The notes beneath the pieces were generated by a model. That model saw only the letters and a program-made list of their open reading frames with translations, made no database searches and had not been told where the DNA came from. Positions 33,278 through 41,353 of a stretch of DNA of 64,000 bases are shown in pieces (the first letter of the stretch is position 1; every line of letters starts with the position of its first letter). A program made the position numbers and the translations under genes. The DNA is from Spinactinospora alkalitolerans. Its GTDB lineage: Bacteria > Actinomycetota > Actinomycetes > Streptosporangiales > Streptosporangiaceae. The stretch spans positions 3,410,001-3,474,000 of the forward strand of contig NZ_JACCCC010000001.1 of assembly GCF_013408795.1 (NCBI RefSeq), read 5' to 3'.

Positions 33278-34882
33278 ATGCGCCACCGCCAACGCAGACA
33301 CCGCGTGCCACTCCGCTGGGCCGCCGTACTGGCCGCTGTCCCGACGCTGGCCGCCGGCTGTGCCCTCGGCGGGCACGCATCCCCTGAGGACCTCGGTGCC
33401 GAACTCGTCGTCGCCGCGAACATGGAGCCCCAGGACCTCGCCGCCCAGGGCGCCTACAAGGAGGTCAACGCCGTCGGGCTGCGCAACGTGGTCGAGACCC
33501 TGTTGCAGATCAGTCCGGAAACCGGCGAGATCGAGGGCGTCCTGGCCGAGAGCTGGGAGGTCGTCGACTCGCATACGGTGCGGCTCAAGATCCGTGAGGG
33601 CGTCACCTTCCACGACGGCACGGCCCTCGACGCGGAGACGGCCGCCTACATGACCGAGTTCGTGTGGGACAAGGACAACAACTTCACGATCCAGGAGTAC
33701 GGCGGTCCGCAGATCAGCGCTCGCGCCATCGGCGACTACGAGATGGAGGTCACCACCGACGAGCCCGATCCGACGCTGCTGCACCGCCTCACCCTCCACG
33801 GGATCACCTCGCGCAAGCAGATCGAGGAGGATGCGAGCGCGCACAGTCAGGAGCCCATCGGAACCGGACCGTACAGATTCGTCGAGTGGCAGCGCGGGTC
33901 GTACTGGAGTGCCGAACGGTGGGACGGCTGGTGGGGCTATGAGGCGGACGACGCCCCGGGAACGACCGAGCCGCCGTTCGAGAGGTTGCGGTTCGAGTTC
34001 CGCCCCGAGGAGGGCGTCCGCACGGCGATGGCAAAGAGCGGTGAGGCCCACATCGCGATGTTCCCCGCTGCGGCCGACTGCAACGAGGCCGAGCACGTGA
34101 ACACCTACACCTGCCTGGCGGGCCCGTCCGACACTTACCTGTACGCGCGCCTCGACCACCCCAGCGCCGGCGCGGATCCGCGCCTCGGTGACAAGCGGAT
34201 CAGGGAGGCGTTCTTCCTGTCGATCGACGCACAGAGCCTGAACGAGCACGTCATCGAATTCGGCACGCCCCTGCAGGGCCAGCTCTCCTGGGACGGGGTC
34301 ACCGGTTTCAATCCGGAGTTGGACCCCTACCCCTACGATCCGGACCGTGCCGCCGGACTGCTCGGCGAAGCCGAGTCGGACGGCGTTGACGTCGCGGGCA
34401 TCCCGCTGGAGGTCCGGGGCCGCACCGGGGCGACACCGGGCATCGGATCGATCGTCGAGGCGATCGGCGGCATGGTGAACGACACGGGCTTCAACGCGCA
34501 GTTCGGTCTCCAGGAACCCGCGGTCGCCAACGAGATCATCAACACGAAGCCGACACAGGACCGCGCCTACGTCCAGGTGCACGTCAGGCAGAACCCGTTC
34601 CAGGACCTGGGTCTCGTGCTCGAATCCAACTACTACTGCGCATCACGCGCGGTGGTGTGGTGCGACGACGGGTTCGACGCGGAGCTTGAGAACGCGCTCA
34701 CGCTCTCCGGGACAGAGCGCGCCGCCGCCTTCGAGCAGCTCGCCGCCGACATCCACGGCGAGTACGTCATCTATCCGCTGAGCCAGTTGGAGCGCTCCTA
34801 CCTGGTCAACGACGGCATCGCCGACTGGGAGTTCGGCCTTGGCCACCGCCTCCAGGCCATCTACATGACCCCCGCCAGCTGA
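33278..34882 (+). CDS. ABC transporter substrate-binding lipoprotein (Dpp/Opp type)
   Basis: 534 residues with a lipoprotein signal: basic start, hydrophobic stretch and lipobox LAAGC with lipidated C28. The mature protein is a family-5 solute-binding protein, with LAESWEVVDSHTVRLKIREG, VTFHDGTALDAETAAYM and EEPIGTGPYRF-like QEPIGTGPYRFVEWQRG. The ATG at 33278 is preceded by AAGGAG. Such proteins bind peptides, nickel, or in several actinobacterial systems sugars and glycosides. Since a LacI regulator and an inositol-phosphatase-like enzyme flank it, a sugar-like or phosphorylated ligand is possible. Confidence 0.92.
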   Translation: MRHRQRRHRVPLRWAAVLAAVPTLAAGCALGGHASPEDLGAELVVAANMEPQDLAAQGAYKEVNAVGLRNVVETLLQISPETGEIEGVLAESWEVVDSHTVRLKIREGVTFHDGTALDAETAAYMTEFVWDKDNNFTIQEYGGPQISARAIGDYEMEVTTDEPDPTLLHRLTLHGITSRKQIEEDASAHSQEPIGTGPYRFVEWQRGSYWSAERWDGWWGYEADDAPGTTEPPFERLRFEFRPEEGVRTAMAKSGEAHIAMFPAAADCNEAEHVNTYTCLAGPSDTYLYARLDHPSAGADPRLGDKRIREAFFLSIDAQSLNEHVIEFGTPLQGQLSWDGVTGFNPELDPYPYDPDRAAGLLGEAESDGVDVAGIPLEVRGRTGATPGIGSIVEAIGGMVNDTGFNAQFGLQEPAVANEIINTKPTQDRAYVQVHVRQNPFQDLGLVLESNYYCASRAVVWCDDGFDAELENALTLSGTERAAAFEQLAADIHGEYVIYPLSQLERSYLVNDGIADWEFGLGHRLQAIYMTPAS

Positions 34883-34936
34883 CGGCTCGGTCGCTGAACG
34901 GAACCGGCTCCAGAGCCGAATCCCTCGGAGGAAACG

Positions 34937-35902
34937 TTGGCACAGTACATCCTGAAGCGCTCAGTACAGTCGCTGATCCTGCTCTTCGTCATCATGAGCG
35001 CCGTCTTCGTCGGCGGCCGGCAGATCGGCGACCCCGCGTCCCTGATGCTCGGCGGTCAGGCGACCGAGGAACAGGTCCGGCAACTGCGCAGGAGCCTGGG
35101 TCTCGAAGCGCCGCTGTGGGAGCAGTACGTCGGTTTCCTGACGAACATCATCAGGGGTGACTTCGGCGAATCGATGCGCTACGGATACGCCCACACGATG
35201 ACGACGGGGCCGGAGGCACAGGGGCAGGCGGTCCTGCCGCTGGTCCTGGAGCGCCTACCAGCCACCCTCTCACTGGCCTTTCTGGCCATCCTGCTCGCTG
35301 TCGCGATCGCTGTTCCGCTGGGGTGCTTCGCCGCGATGCGCCCCGGCTCCGCGATCGACCGGGCCGTGACGGTCGTGTCCCTCGCTGGAGTGTCGCTTGT
35401 CCAGTTCTGGCTCGGCCTGATGCTGATCCTCATCTTCGCGGTCCAGCTCGGCTGGCTGCCCACATCCGGATACGGATCCGGGGGTCTCGCCTATGCCATC
35501 CTGCCGGCGCTGACACTGGCCGCCCGACCCATCGGCCGACTGGCGCAGATCGTCCGTTCATCCATGCTCGACGAACTCTCGAAGCCCTACATCGCCGCCG
35601 CCCGGGCCAAGGGCGCCTCCGAGATGCGGCTGGTCTTCGGCCACGGGCTGAAGAACGCGGCGATACCGATCATGACCATGCTCGGTGACGAGCTGGCCAA
35701 CGTCATGACGGGGGCGATCGTGGTCGAGGTGGTGTTCGGATGGCCGGGGATCGGAGCACTCGTGGTGAGCGCACTCTCGATCCGCGACCTTCCGCTCATC
35801 GAAGCGTCCATCTTCGTCATCGCGATCATGGTGATCCTCATCAACCTCGCGGTGGATCTCAGCTACAAGTATCTGAATCCGAAGGTGCGGCTCCACGCTT
35901 GA
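34937..35902 (+). CDS. ABC transporter permease (DppB type)
   Basis: 321 residues, starting at a TTG at 34937 behind GGAGGAAA. Six membrane segments; the N-terminal MAQYILKRSVQSLILLFVIM and the periplasmic block LRRSLGLEAPLWEQYVGFLT are typical of DppB. The EAA loop reads KPYIAAARAKGASEMRLVFG with its conserved Gly, the contact to the ATPase. It follows the binding protein by 54 bp and pairs with the DppC-type permease downstream. Confidence 0.93.
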   Translation: MAQYILKRSVQSLILLFVIMSAVFVGGRQIGDPASLMLGGQATEEQVRQLRRSLGLEAPLWEQYVGFLTNIIRGDFGESMRYGYAHTMTTGPEAQGQAVLPLVLERLPATLSLAFLAILLAVAIAVPLGCFAAMRPGSAIDRAVTVVSLAGVSLVQFWLGLMLILIFAVQLGWLPTSGYGSGGLAYAILPALTLAARPIGRLAQIVRSSMLDELSKPYIAAARAKGASEMRLVFGHGLKNAAIPIMTMLGDELANVMTGAIVVEVVFGWPGIGALVVSALSIRDLPLIEASIFVIAIMVILINLAVDLSYKYLNPKVRLHA

Positions 35903-35928
35903 AATCCCGATGTGAAAGGAGATGCCCG

Positions 35929-36924
35929 ATGCCTGGAGCGGATCCTCAGGAGAACGGCCACGACACGGCAGCGCCGTCAGGGGAAGAGCGTCTGGAAAGG
36001 GTGCGCGCGTCCCACTTCGTGGCCGCACTCGTCCGAGACCCCATCACCCTCATCAGCCTGTCGTGGCTGGTCCTGGTCGTCGTAACCGGACTGGGCGCGG
36101 CGTTCTTCGCGCCCTACGACGCCGCCGACCAGGACATCGCCCGCCGACTCCTTCCGCCCCTGACACACAACCCGGACGGGGGGTTCCACCTGCTGGGAAC
36201 GGACCAGAACGGCCGGGACGTGCTGAGCATGCTGTTGTTCGGCGGTCGCGTGTCAGTGACGGTCGCCCTGCTGGGGACCCTGGCCTCCGGGCTGCTCGGC
36301 GTGACCATCGGACTGCTGGCAGGCTACTACGGCGGACGCTTCGACGCGGTCGTCATGCGCATCGTGGACGGGATGATGTCCATCCCCAGTCTGCTCCTCG
36401 CCCTTTTCGTGCTGTTCATCATCGGCGGTGGATTCCTCAACGTCGTCCTGGTCTTCGCCCTGCTCAGGTGGATGATCTATGCCCGGATCGCCCGCGCGCA
36501 GGCTCTGTCCTACCGCGAATCGGCGTTCGTCGACGCCGCGCACGCCATCGGCGCGCCGACGCCGCGGATCCTGGTCCGCCACCTGCTGCCCAACATGGCC
36601 TCGCCGCTCCTGGTCTTGGCGACACTGGAGGTCTCCTACCTCATCCTGACCGAGGCATCGCTCAGCTTCCTCGGGTTCGGAATCCAGCGCCCGCTGAGCT
36701 CCTGGGGTCTGATGATCACGCAGGGGCGCGACTACATCGGCGAGGCCTGGTGGCTGGTGACGATCCCCGGACTGATCATCTTCTTCACCGCGCTCGGCCT
36801 GAACCTGCTCTCGTCGTGGGCGCGCACCATGGCCGATCCGGCACAGCGGTGGCGGTGGATGAAGAACAAACCGTCGTCGCGGACCGCGGACTCCGCGGGG
36901 ACCGCCACCCGTTCGACTTCTTGA
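35929..36924 (+). CDS. ABC transporter permease (DppC type)
   Basis: 331 residues. The ATG at 35929 is used because AAAGGAGA precedes it and the longer in-frame extension overlaps dppB. The N-terminal cytoplasmic stretch and OppC_N segment (VRDPITLISLSWLVLVV) lead to six membrane helices. The DppC signature HLLGTDQNGRDVLSMLLFGG and the EAA loop ESAFVDAAHAIGAPTPRILV are clear. It forms the transmembrane pore with the DppB-type protein. Confidence 0.93.
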   Translation: MPGADPQENGHDTAAPSGEERLERVRASHFVAALVRDPITLISLSWLVLVVVTGLGAAFFAPYDAADQDIARRLLPPLTHNPDGGFHLLGTDQNGRDVLSMLLFGGRVSVTVALLGTLASGLLGVTIGLLAGYYGGRFDAVVMRIVDGMMSIPSLLLALFVLFIIGGGFLNVVLVFALLRWMIYARIARAQALSYRESAFVDAAHAIGAPTPRILVRHLLPNMASPLLVLATLEVSYLILTEASLSFLGFGIQRPLSSWGLMITQGRDYIGEAWWLVTIPGLIIFFTALGLNLLSSWARTMADPAQRWRWMKNKPSSRTADSAGTATRSTS

Positions 36925-36936
36925 GGAGATACGGCA

Positions 36937-38034
36937 ATGGACTCCACCGACACCCATTCCTCTGCCGCGGCAACCGGCCGCACCCCCTCCGCCGACAGCG
37001 CATCGGCGGTCGAAACCGTGGCTCGGCCCAAGCCGAGACACGCCAAGCGGAACGAACCGCTGCTGCGCGTCGACGGACTCAGGGTGCGGTTCCAGAGCCC
37101 GTTCGGCACCGTGAACGCGGTCAACGGTGTCGATCTCACGCTGAATCCCGGCGAGACGTTGGGCATCCTCGGTGAATCCGGATCGGGGAAGAGCATCACC
37201 GCCCAGGCGATCATGGGCCTCGTTCCCAGCCCCCCGGGCGAGGTCTCGGGGAACGGCGTCTACTTCAAGGGACAGAACCTCCTGGGGGCATCCGGGAGGA
37301 AGCTGCGTAGAGTCCGCGGCAAAGAGATAGCGATGGTATTCCAGGACTCGATCAGCTCGCTCAATCCCGGTTTCACCGTCGGCCGGCAGATCGCGGAGAT
37401 GTTCCGCCTGCACGAGGGAGCCTCCCGCCGCGAGTCCCTGCGCCGGGCCGTCGAGATGATAGAACGAGTGGGGATCCCCTCGCCCGAGGTCCGTGCGGGC
37501 CACTACCCCCATCAGTTCTCCGGTGGCATGAGCCAGCGCATCATGATCGCCACCGCGTTGGCGCTCAGACCGGCCGTGGTCATCGCCGACGAGCCGACGA
37601 CCGCACTCGATGTGACGGTTCAGGCTCAGATCATGGCCCTGCTCAAGCAGCTGCAGGAGGAGACCGGCATGGGCCTGATCCTCATCACCCACGACCTCCA
37701 TGTGCTGGCGGAGGTGGCGGACCGGGTCACGGTCATGTACGCGGGGCGCGTGGTCGAGACCGGGACGCTGCGCGAGATCTACGACCGCCCGCGCCACCCC
37801 TACACCGCGGGCCTGATGAGATGCGTTCCCGGTATCCGCCGGAAAGAGGGCTCGCTCCAGCCGATCGCGGGCCAGCCGCCCGTGCTCACCCACATTCCGA
37901 ACGGCTGCGCGTTCCACCCCCGCTGCCCGTTGCGTGTCGACGAGTGCACGCACTCCGTCCCCCGGCTGAGGACCGTTTCCAGTGAGCACTCGACCGCGTG
38001 CATCCGCCATGAGGAGATCGACAATGCCGGATAA
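36937..38034 (+). CDS. ABC transporter ATP-binding protein (DppD type)
   Basis: 365 residues. An N-terminal extension of about 40 residues precedes the nucleotide-binding domain. Walker A is GESGSGKSITAQAI, signature FSGGMSQRIMIATALALRPA, Walker B VVIADEPTTALD and the H-loop ITHDLHVLAEVADRV. The C-terminal oligopeptide/dipeptide module has the cysteine-rich CAFHPRCPLRVDECTHSVP typical of DppD. It starts 12 bp after the DppC gene and overlaps the second ATPase by 11 bp. Confidence 0.94.
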   Translation: MDSTDTHSSAAATGRTPSADSASAVETVARPKPRHAKRNEPLLRVDGLRVRFQSPFGTVNAVNGVDLTLNPGETLGILGESGSGKSITAQAIMGLVPSPPGEVSGNGVYFKGQNLLGASGRKLRRVRGKEIAMVFQDSISSLNPGFTVGRQIAEMFRLHEGASRRESLRRAVEMIERVGIPSPEVRAGHYPHQFSGGMSQRIMIATALALRPAVVIADEPTTALDVTVQAQIMALLKQLQEETGMGLILITHDLHVLAEVADRVTVMYAGRVVETGTLREIYDRPRHPYTAGLMRCVPGIRRKEGSLQPIAGQPPVLTHIPNGCAFHPRCPLRVDECTHSVPRLRTVSSEHSTACIRHEEIDNAG

Positions 38035-39055
38035 CCCCATGGACGACGCGCCGGTCCTCAGGGTCCGGAACCTGGTCACCGAGTACACGGTACGGACAGG
38101 AGCGGGCCTCATTCAGCGCAGGAAGCCGCTGCGCGCCGTTGACGATGTGTCCTTCGACCTGGGGCGCGGGGAGACCCTCGGCCTCGTCGGCGAGTCGGGG
38201 TGCGGGAAGTCCAGCCTGGCCAAGACGCTGCTCCGCCTCGTCCCCGCATCCTCGGGGAGCATCACCTTCGAGGGGACCAGCCTGACGGACCTGTCCCACA
38301 AGAGGATGCGTTCGCTGCGCAGGGACATCCAAGTCATCTTCCAGGACCCCTTCACATCGCTCAATCCCCGCATGAAGGTGTCGAGGATCATCAGCGAGCC
38401 CTGGGAGATCTTCCCCGACACCGTCCCGGCGGACCGACGGGAGGAGCGCGTCTCCGAGCTGCTGCACCAGGTGGGTCTGAACGCCGGGGACAAGGACCGC
38501 TTTCCGCACCAGTTCTCCGGAGGCCAGCGCCAGCGAATCGGTATCGCCCGGGCGCTGGCGGTCGAACCGAAACTGATCGTCTGCGACGAACCGGTCAGCG
38601 CCCTGGACGTTTCCGTCCAGGCCCAGGTGGTCAACCTGCTCCAGGACATCCAAAAGCGCCTCGGGTTGAGCTACGTGTTCATCTCCCACGACCTCTCGGT
38701 CGTCAGGCACATCGCCGACCGCGTCGCCGTGATGTACCTGGGCAAGATCGTGGAGATCGGTGACGTCGACCAGGTCTATGACGCCCCCTTCCACCCCTAC
38801 ACCCAGGCCCTGATCTCCGCGGTCCCCGACAGCGAACGCGGCCGGGAGGAATCCACCGCGCGCCGCATCATCCTGGAGGGCGACGTACCGAGTCCGCTCG
38901 ATCCTCCCTCGGGATGCAGGTTCCGGACCCGCTGCTGGAAGGCGGTCGAGCGCTGCGCCGTGGAGCAGCCGGAGCTGCGCGTCCGCCCTCGAACCGGTCA
39001 CGCATCGGCGTGCCATTTCGCTGAGCCGGCCCCGATCCTGAAAGGCGCACGATGA
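38024..39055 (+). CDS. ABC transporter ATP-binding protein (DppF type)
   Basis: 343 residues from the ATG at 38024, which has GAGGAG upstream and overlaps the previous stop. Walker A GESGCGKSSLAKTLLRL, signature FSGGQRQRIGIARALAVEPK, Walker B LIVCDEPVSALD and H-loop ISHDLSVVRHIADRV are complete. The C-terminal cysteine module CRFRTRCWKAVERCAVEQ follows. Together with the DppD-type protein it makes the ATPase heterodimer. Its stop overlaps the start of the phosphatase-like gene by 4 bp. Confidence 0.94.
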   Translation: MPDNPMDDAPVLRVRNLVTEYTVRTGAGLIQRRKPLRAVDDVSFDLGRGETLGLVGESGCGKSSLAKTLLRLVPASSGSITFEGTSLTDLSHKRMRSLRRDIQVIFQDPFTSLNPRMKVSRIISEPWEIFPDTVPADRREERVSELLHQVGLNAGDKDRFPHQFSGGQRQRIGIARALAVEPKLIVCDEPVSALDVSVQAQVVNLLQDIQKRLGLSYVFISHDLSVVRHIADRVAVMYLGKIVEIGDVDQVYDAPFHPYTQALISAVPDSERGREESTARRIILEGDVPSPLDPPSGCRFRTRCWKAVERCAVEQPELRVRPRTGHASACHFAEPAPILKGAR

Positions 39056-39903
39056 CCGCCGTGCACCCACTGTCGGACGGCCGGATCAGCGCACAGGCGT
39101 CGGTCGCGCTGGCGGCCGACGCGAAAGCTGCGGCGCTGCGCGGGGGCGGTATCGCACTGGAGGGGTTCCGCAAACAGGTGAGGGTCGTCGGCAAGGGCAG
39201 CGACTACGACATCGTCACCCGATACGACCGGCTCTCCGAGGAGGCGATCACCGAGTACCTGCTCACCGAGCACCCGGAGGCGGCCGTGCTCGGGGAGGAG
39301 GCCGGGCAGTCGGGCGACGGCGACCTGGTGTGGTTCGTCGATCCCATCGACGGAACCAAGAACTTCGCGTCCGGGCTGCCGCTCTTCTGCGTCTCGGTGG
39401 GAGCGGCCTACCGCGGCTCCATGGTTGCGGCGGCGGTGTACGACCCGGTCCACGACGATCTCTACTCCGCGTCGTTGGGCGGCGCCTTCCTCAACGGTGA
39501 ACCTCTGCGCTCACACGGTTCCGAGCTGCCGTGCGAGAGCGTGGTCCTCATCGACGGCCCGGACGAGGGGCCCGAGTACCCGCCGACGCACCAAGAGATC
39601 CTGATCGACTGCCTGCGCGAGTTCAGAGCGGTGCGGCGCATCGGGTCATGCGCCCTGGAGCTCGCCTATGTCGCGAGTGGCCGGGCGGACGTGCAGGTGG
39701 GGCTCGACATCCATCCGTGGGACGTCGCGGCGGGCATGTTCATCCTGCGGCAGTCCGGGGGACACTACGAGGTTCCGGCCGACGCGGCGAGCGGCGGCCA
39801 GCCTGAATGGGAGTCGCCCGTCTTCCTGGCATACACAGCGAATTTCCGGATCCGGAGGTCGCGGCTCCGATCGAGGATTCTCGGCGTGCACGGCTCCCCG
39901 TAG
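39052..39903 (+). CDS. Inositol monophosphatase family protein
   Basis: 283 residues, normal IMPase length. Metal-site motifs are complete: AVLGEEAG, WFVDPIDGTKNFASGLPLFC and the C-terminal IHPWDVAAGMFILRQSGG. The family removes phosphate from inositol phosphates, sugar phosphates or 3'-phosphoadenosine phosphates. It overlaps the ATPase gene (ATGA), so it is translationally coupled to the importer and probably dephosphorylates the imported ligand or an intermediate. The coupling to a Dpp-type importer is unusual and points to a phosphorylated polyol or sugar. Confidence 0.92.
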   Translation: MTAVHPLSDGRISAQASVALAADAKAAALRGGGIALEGFRKQVRVVGKGSDYDIVTRYDRLSEEAITEYLLTEHPEAAVLGEEAGQSGDGDLVWFVDPIDGTKNFASGLPLFCVSVGAAYRGSMVAAAVYDPVHDDLYSASLGGAFLNGEPLRSHGSELPCESVVLIDGPDEGPEYPPTHQEILIDCLREFRAVRRIGSCALELAYVASGRADVQVGLDIHPWDVAAGMFILRQSGGHYEVPADAASGGQPEWESPVFLAYTANFRIRRSRLRSRILGVHGSP

Positions 39904-39979
39904 TGCACATACCCGCGCTCCGCCCCTCCCGGACATCACCGAGTACCCTCGACCGGCCCACAGAAAGGAAAGGACCGGC

Positions 39980-40831
39980 ATGCTCTCGTCGAACAGTGTC
40001 CTTGACGCGCTGAGCGGTGTCCACGCCGCGCACGAGTGGGGTTCCGCACCCGACGGCGTCCCGCCCACCCTGCGCGGGAAGCCGTTCTGGGTGGACCTGG
40101 AGCAGGTAACGACGCGCTGTGCCTTCTCCTATGTCGACGACGGCTGGCACCCGCACTGGGCCGCCCTCGCGGAGTACCAGCGGGACAACGACATCGACCA
40201 CAGCGGTTCCACACTGGCCCGCTTCTTCGCATCGTTCGTTCCTACGACCCTGCACGAGGCGCTTTTCAGCCCGGCCTCGACGCCGATCGCGCCGTTCGAC
40301 CGGTTGCCTCCGCTGCCGCTGGATTTCTGCAAGCGGATCTGGGAACTCGACAAGGACCGTGTCGACAGCCTGCTCGCGACCGCCCCCGAGAACCTCACTC
40401 CCAGGGGGAATCCGCATTACGGTCCGGTGTCCGCTGACTGGGTGCGACGCGAGTTCGGCAGGATCGTGAGGATCTACGAGAGCGTGCGCTCGACCGGCTA
40501 CCGGCCCGAGCACGTGGAGGACGGGTATGTCCACGGCTATTTCCTGGTGCGCGGAAGCCGCTACCGCTTCGTCGTCCTGGAGGGCAATCACCGTCTCGCC
40601 GCGCTGAAGGTGCTGGGTGAGCGGCGCGTCGCGGCGACGCTCTGGCCGTCGCTTCCGCTCGTTCGCTACGAGCATCTCGACGAGGTCGTGAAGCAACGCG
40701 GGCTGGTCTTCTCCGCGGACGCGGCGCGCTCGGTGTTCCTCCAGCTCTTCGAAGAGACCGGACGGAGAAAAGCGAGGGATCTCGGTATGGAGGTTTTGCC
40801 GGGCGCGGAGTCGATGGTCGCGGAGCGGTGA
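39980..40831 (+). CDS. Uncharacterised protein with ParB/sulfiredoxin-like motif
   Basis: 283 residues from ATG 39980 with AGGAAAGGA upstream. I do not recognise the protein as a whole. Near residues 183-222 the stretch VHGYFLVRGSRYRFVVLEGN followed by HRLAALKVLG, with E201-G-N-H-R205, closely resembles the conserved D/E-G-x-H-R segment of ParB/Srx-like folds. Those domains bind CTP in ParB and ATP in sulfiredoxin and act as kinases in SbnI/SerK-type proteins. The rest is a helical N-terminal part without known motifs. Its place after importer and phosphatase suggests a small-molecule kinase or nucleotide-binding role, not chromosome segregation. Confidence 0.7.
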   Translation: MLSSNSVLDALSGVHAAHEWGSAPDGVPPTLRGKPFWVDLEQVTTRCAFSYVDDGWHPHWAALAEYQRDNDIDHSGSTLARFFASFVPTTLHEALFSPASTPIAPFDRLPPLPLDFCKRIWELDKDRVDSLLATAPENLTPRGNPHYGPVSADWVRREFGRIVRIYESVRSTGYRPEHVEDGYVHGYFLVRGSRYRFVVLEGNHRLAALKVLGERRVAATLWPSLPLVRYEHLDEVVKQRGLVFSADAARSVFLQLFEETGRRKARDLGMEVLPGAESMVAER

Positions 40832-40942
40832 CCGGACAGGAGGCACCGTTCCCCTGGTGTGCCCGTCCAGCGATCGGCGCCGCGGGGCGGAGCGTCTCAC
40901 TCGGTCCAGCGCTCCGGGACTGTTCGTCCTCGGGCGGCGGCC

Positions 40943-41075
40943 TCAACCGCGCAATGCGCGCAGGGCTGTGGGAAGCGGCTGGACGTGGACGATGTGCAGG
41001 CTGCTCACCGCGCGGGTCAGGGCCACGTAGAGGTGGTGCAGACCGCACGGTTCGGCCGCGGCGACCGCGTCTGAG
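40943..41075 (-). pseudogene. UvrD/Rep-type helicase C-terminal remnant
   Basis: Minus-strand translation gives CGLHHLYVALTRAVSSLHIV followed by HVQPLP and a stop at 40943. LYVALTRA is motif VI of superfamily-1 helicases, with its conserved Arg. Only about 43 residues remain, and the reading frame upstream does not continue the helicase. It lies beside an IS3 tail, so the rest was probably lost by mobile-element activity. Confidence 0.6.
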
Positions 41076-41101
41076 GTTCCCCCGCTTTGCCGGAGACTCG
41101 G

Positions 41102-41222
41102 TTACCCGGCTCCGACCGGGGTCGGCGGGAGCCTATCGACATCGTGTTGGTCACGTGGGATGTCGTAGGCCTCCTCGTACTCATCGGGGGACAGTCCACC
41201 GAGACCGTGCTGGGGCGTGTTC
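41102..41222 (-). pseudogene. IS3-type transposase C-terminal remnant
   Basis: Minus-strand translation reads RNTPQHGLGGLSPDEYEEAY then a short tail and stop at 41102. This is the end of the integrase-core domain of IS3 OrfB proteins (consensus R-x-H-x-x-L-G-x-x-S-P-x-x-Y-E). No catalytic residues remain. The remaining stretch to 41353 holds nothing I can identify. Confidence 0.55.
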
Positions 41223-41353
41223 CGAGTGAAGCATTTCCACCTCACCACGCCGACGGCGCCGGATTGCACCCCGGCTGGGTCAGCGATCTGTACACGCGCC
41301 TGGTCACCGAGCCGACATACCGCACCGCGGCAGTGGTCGTCCTTGCGCAGCCG

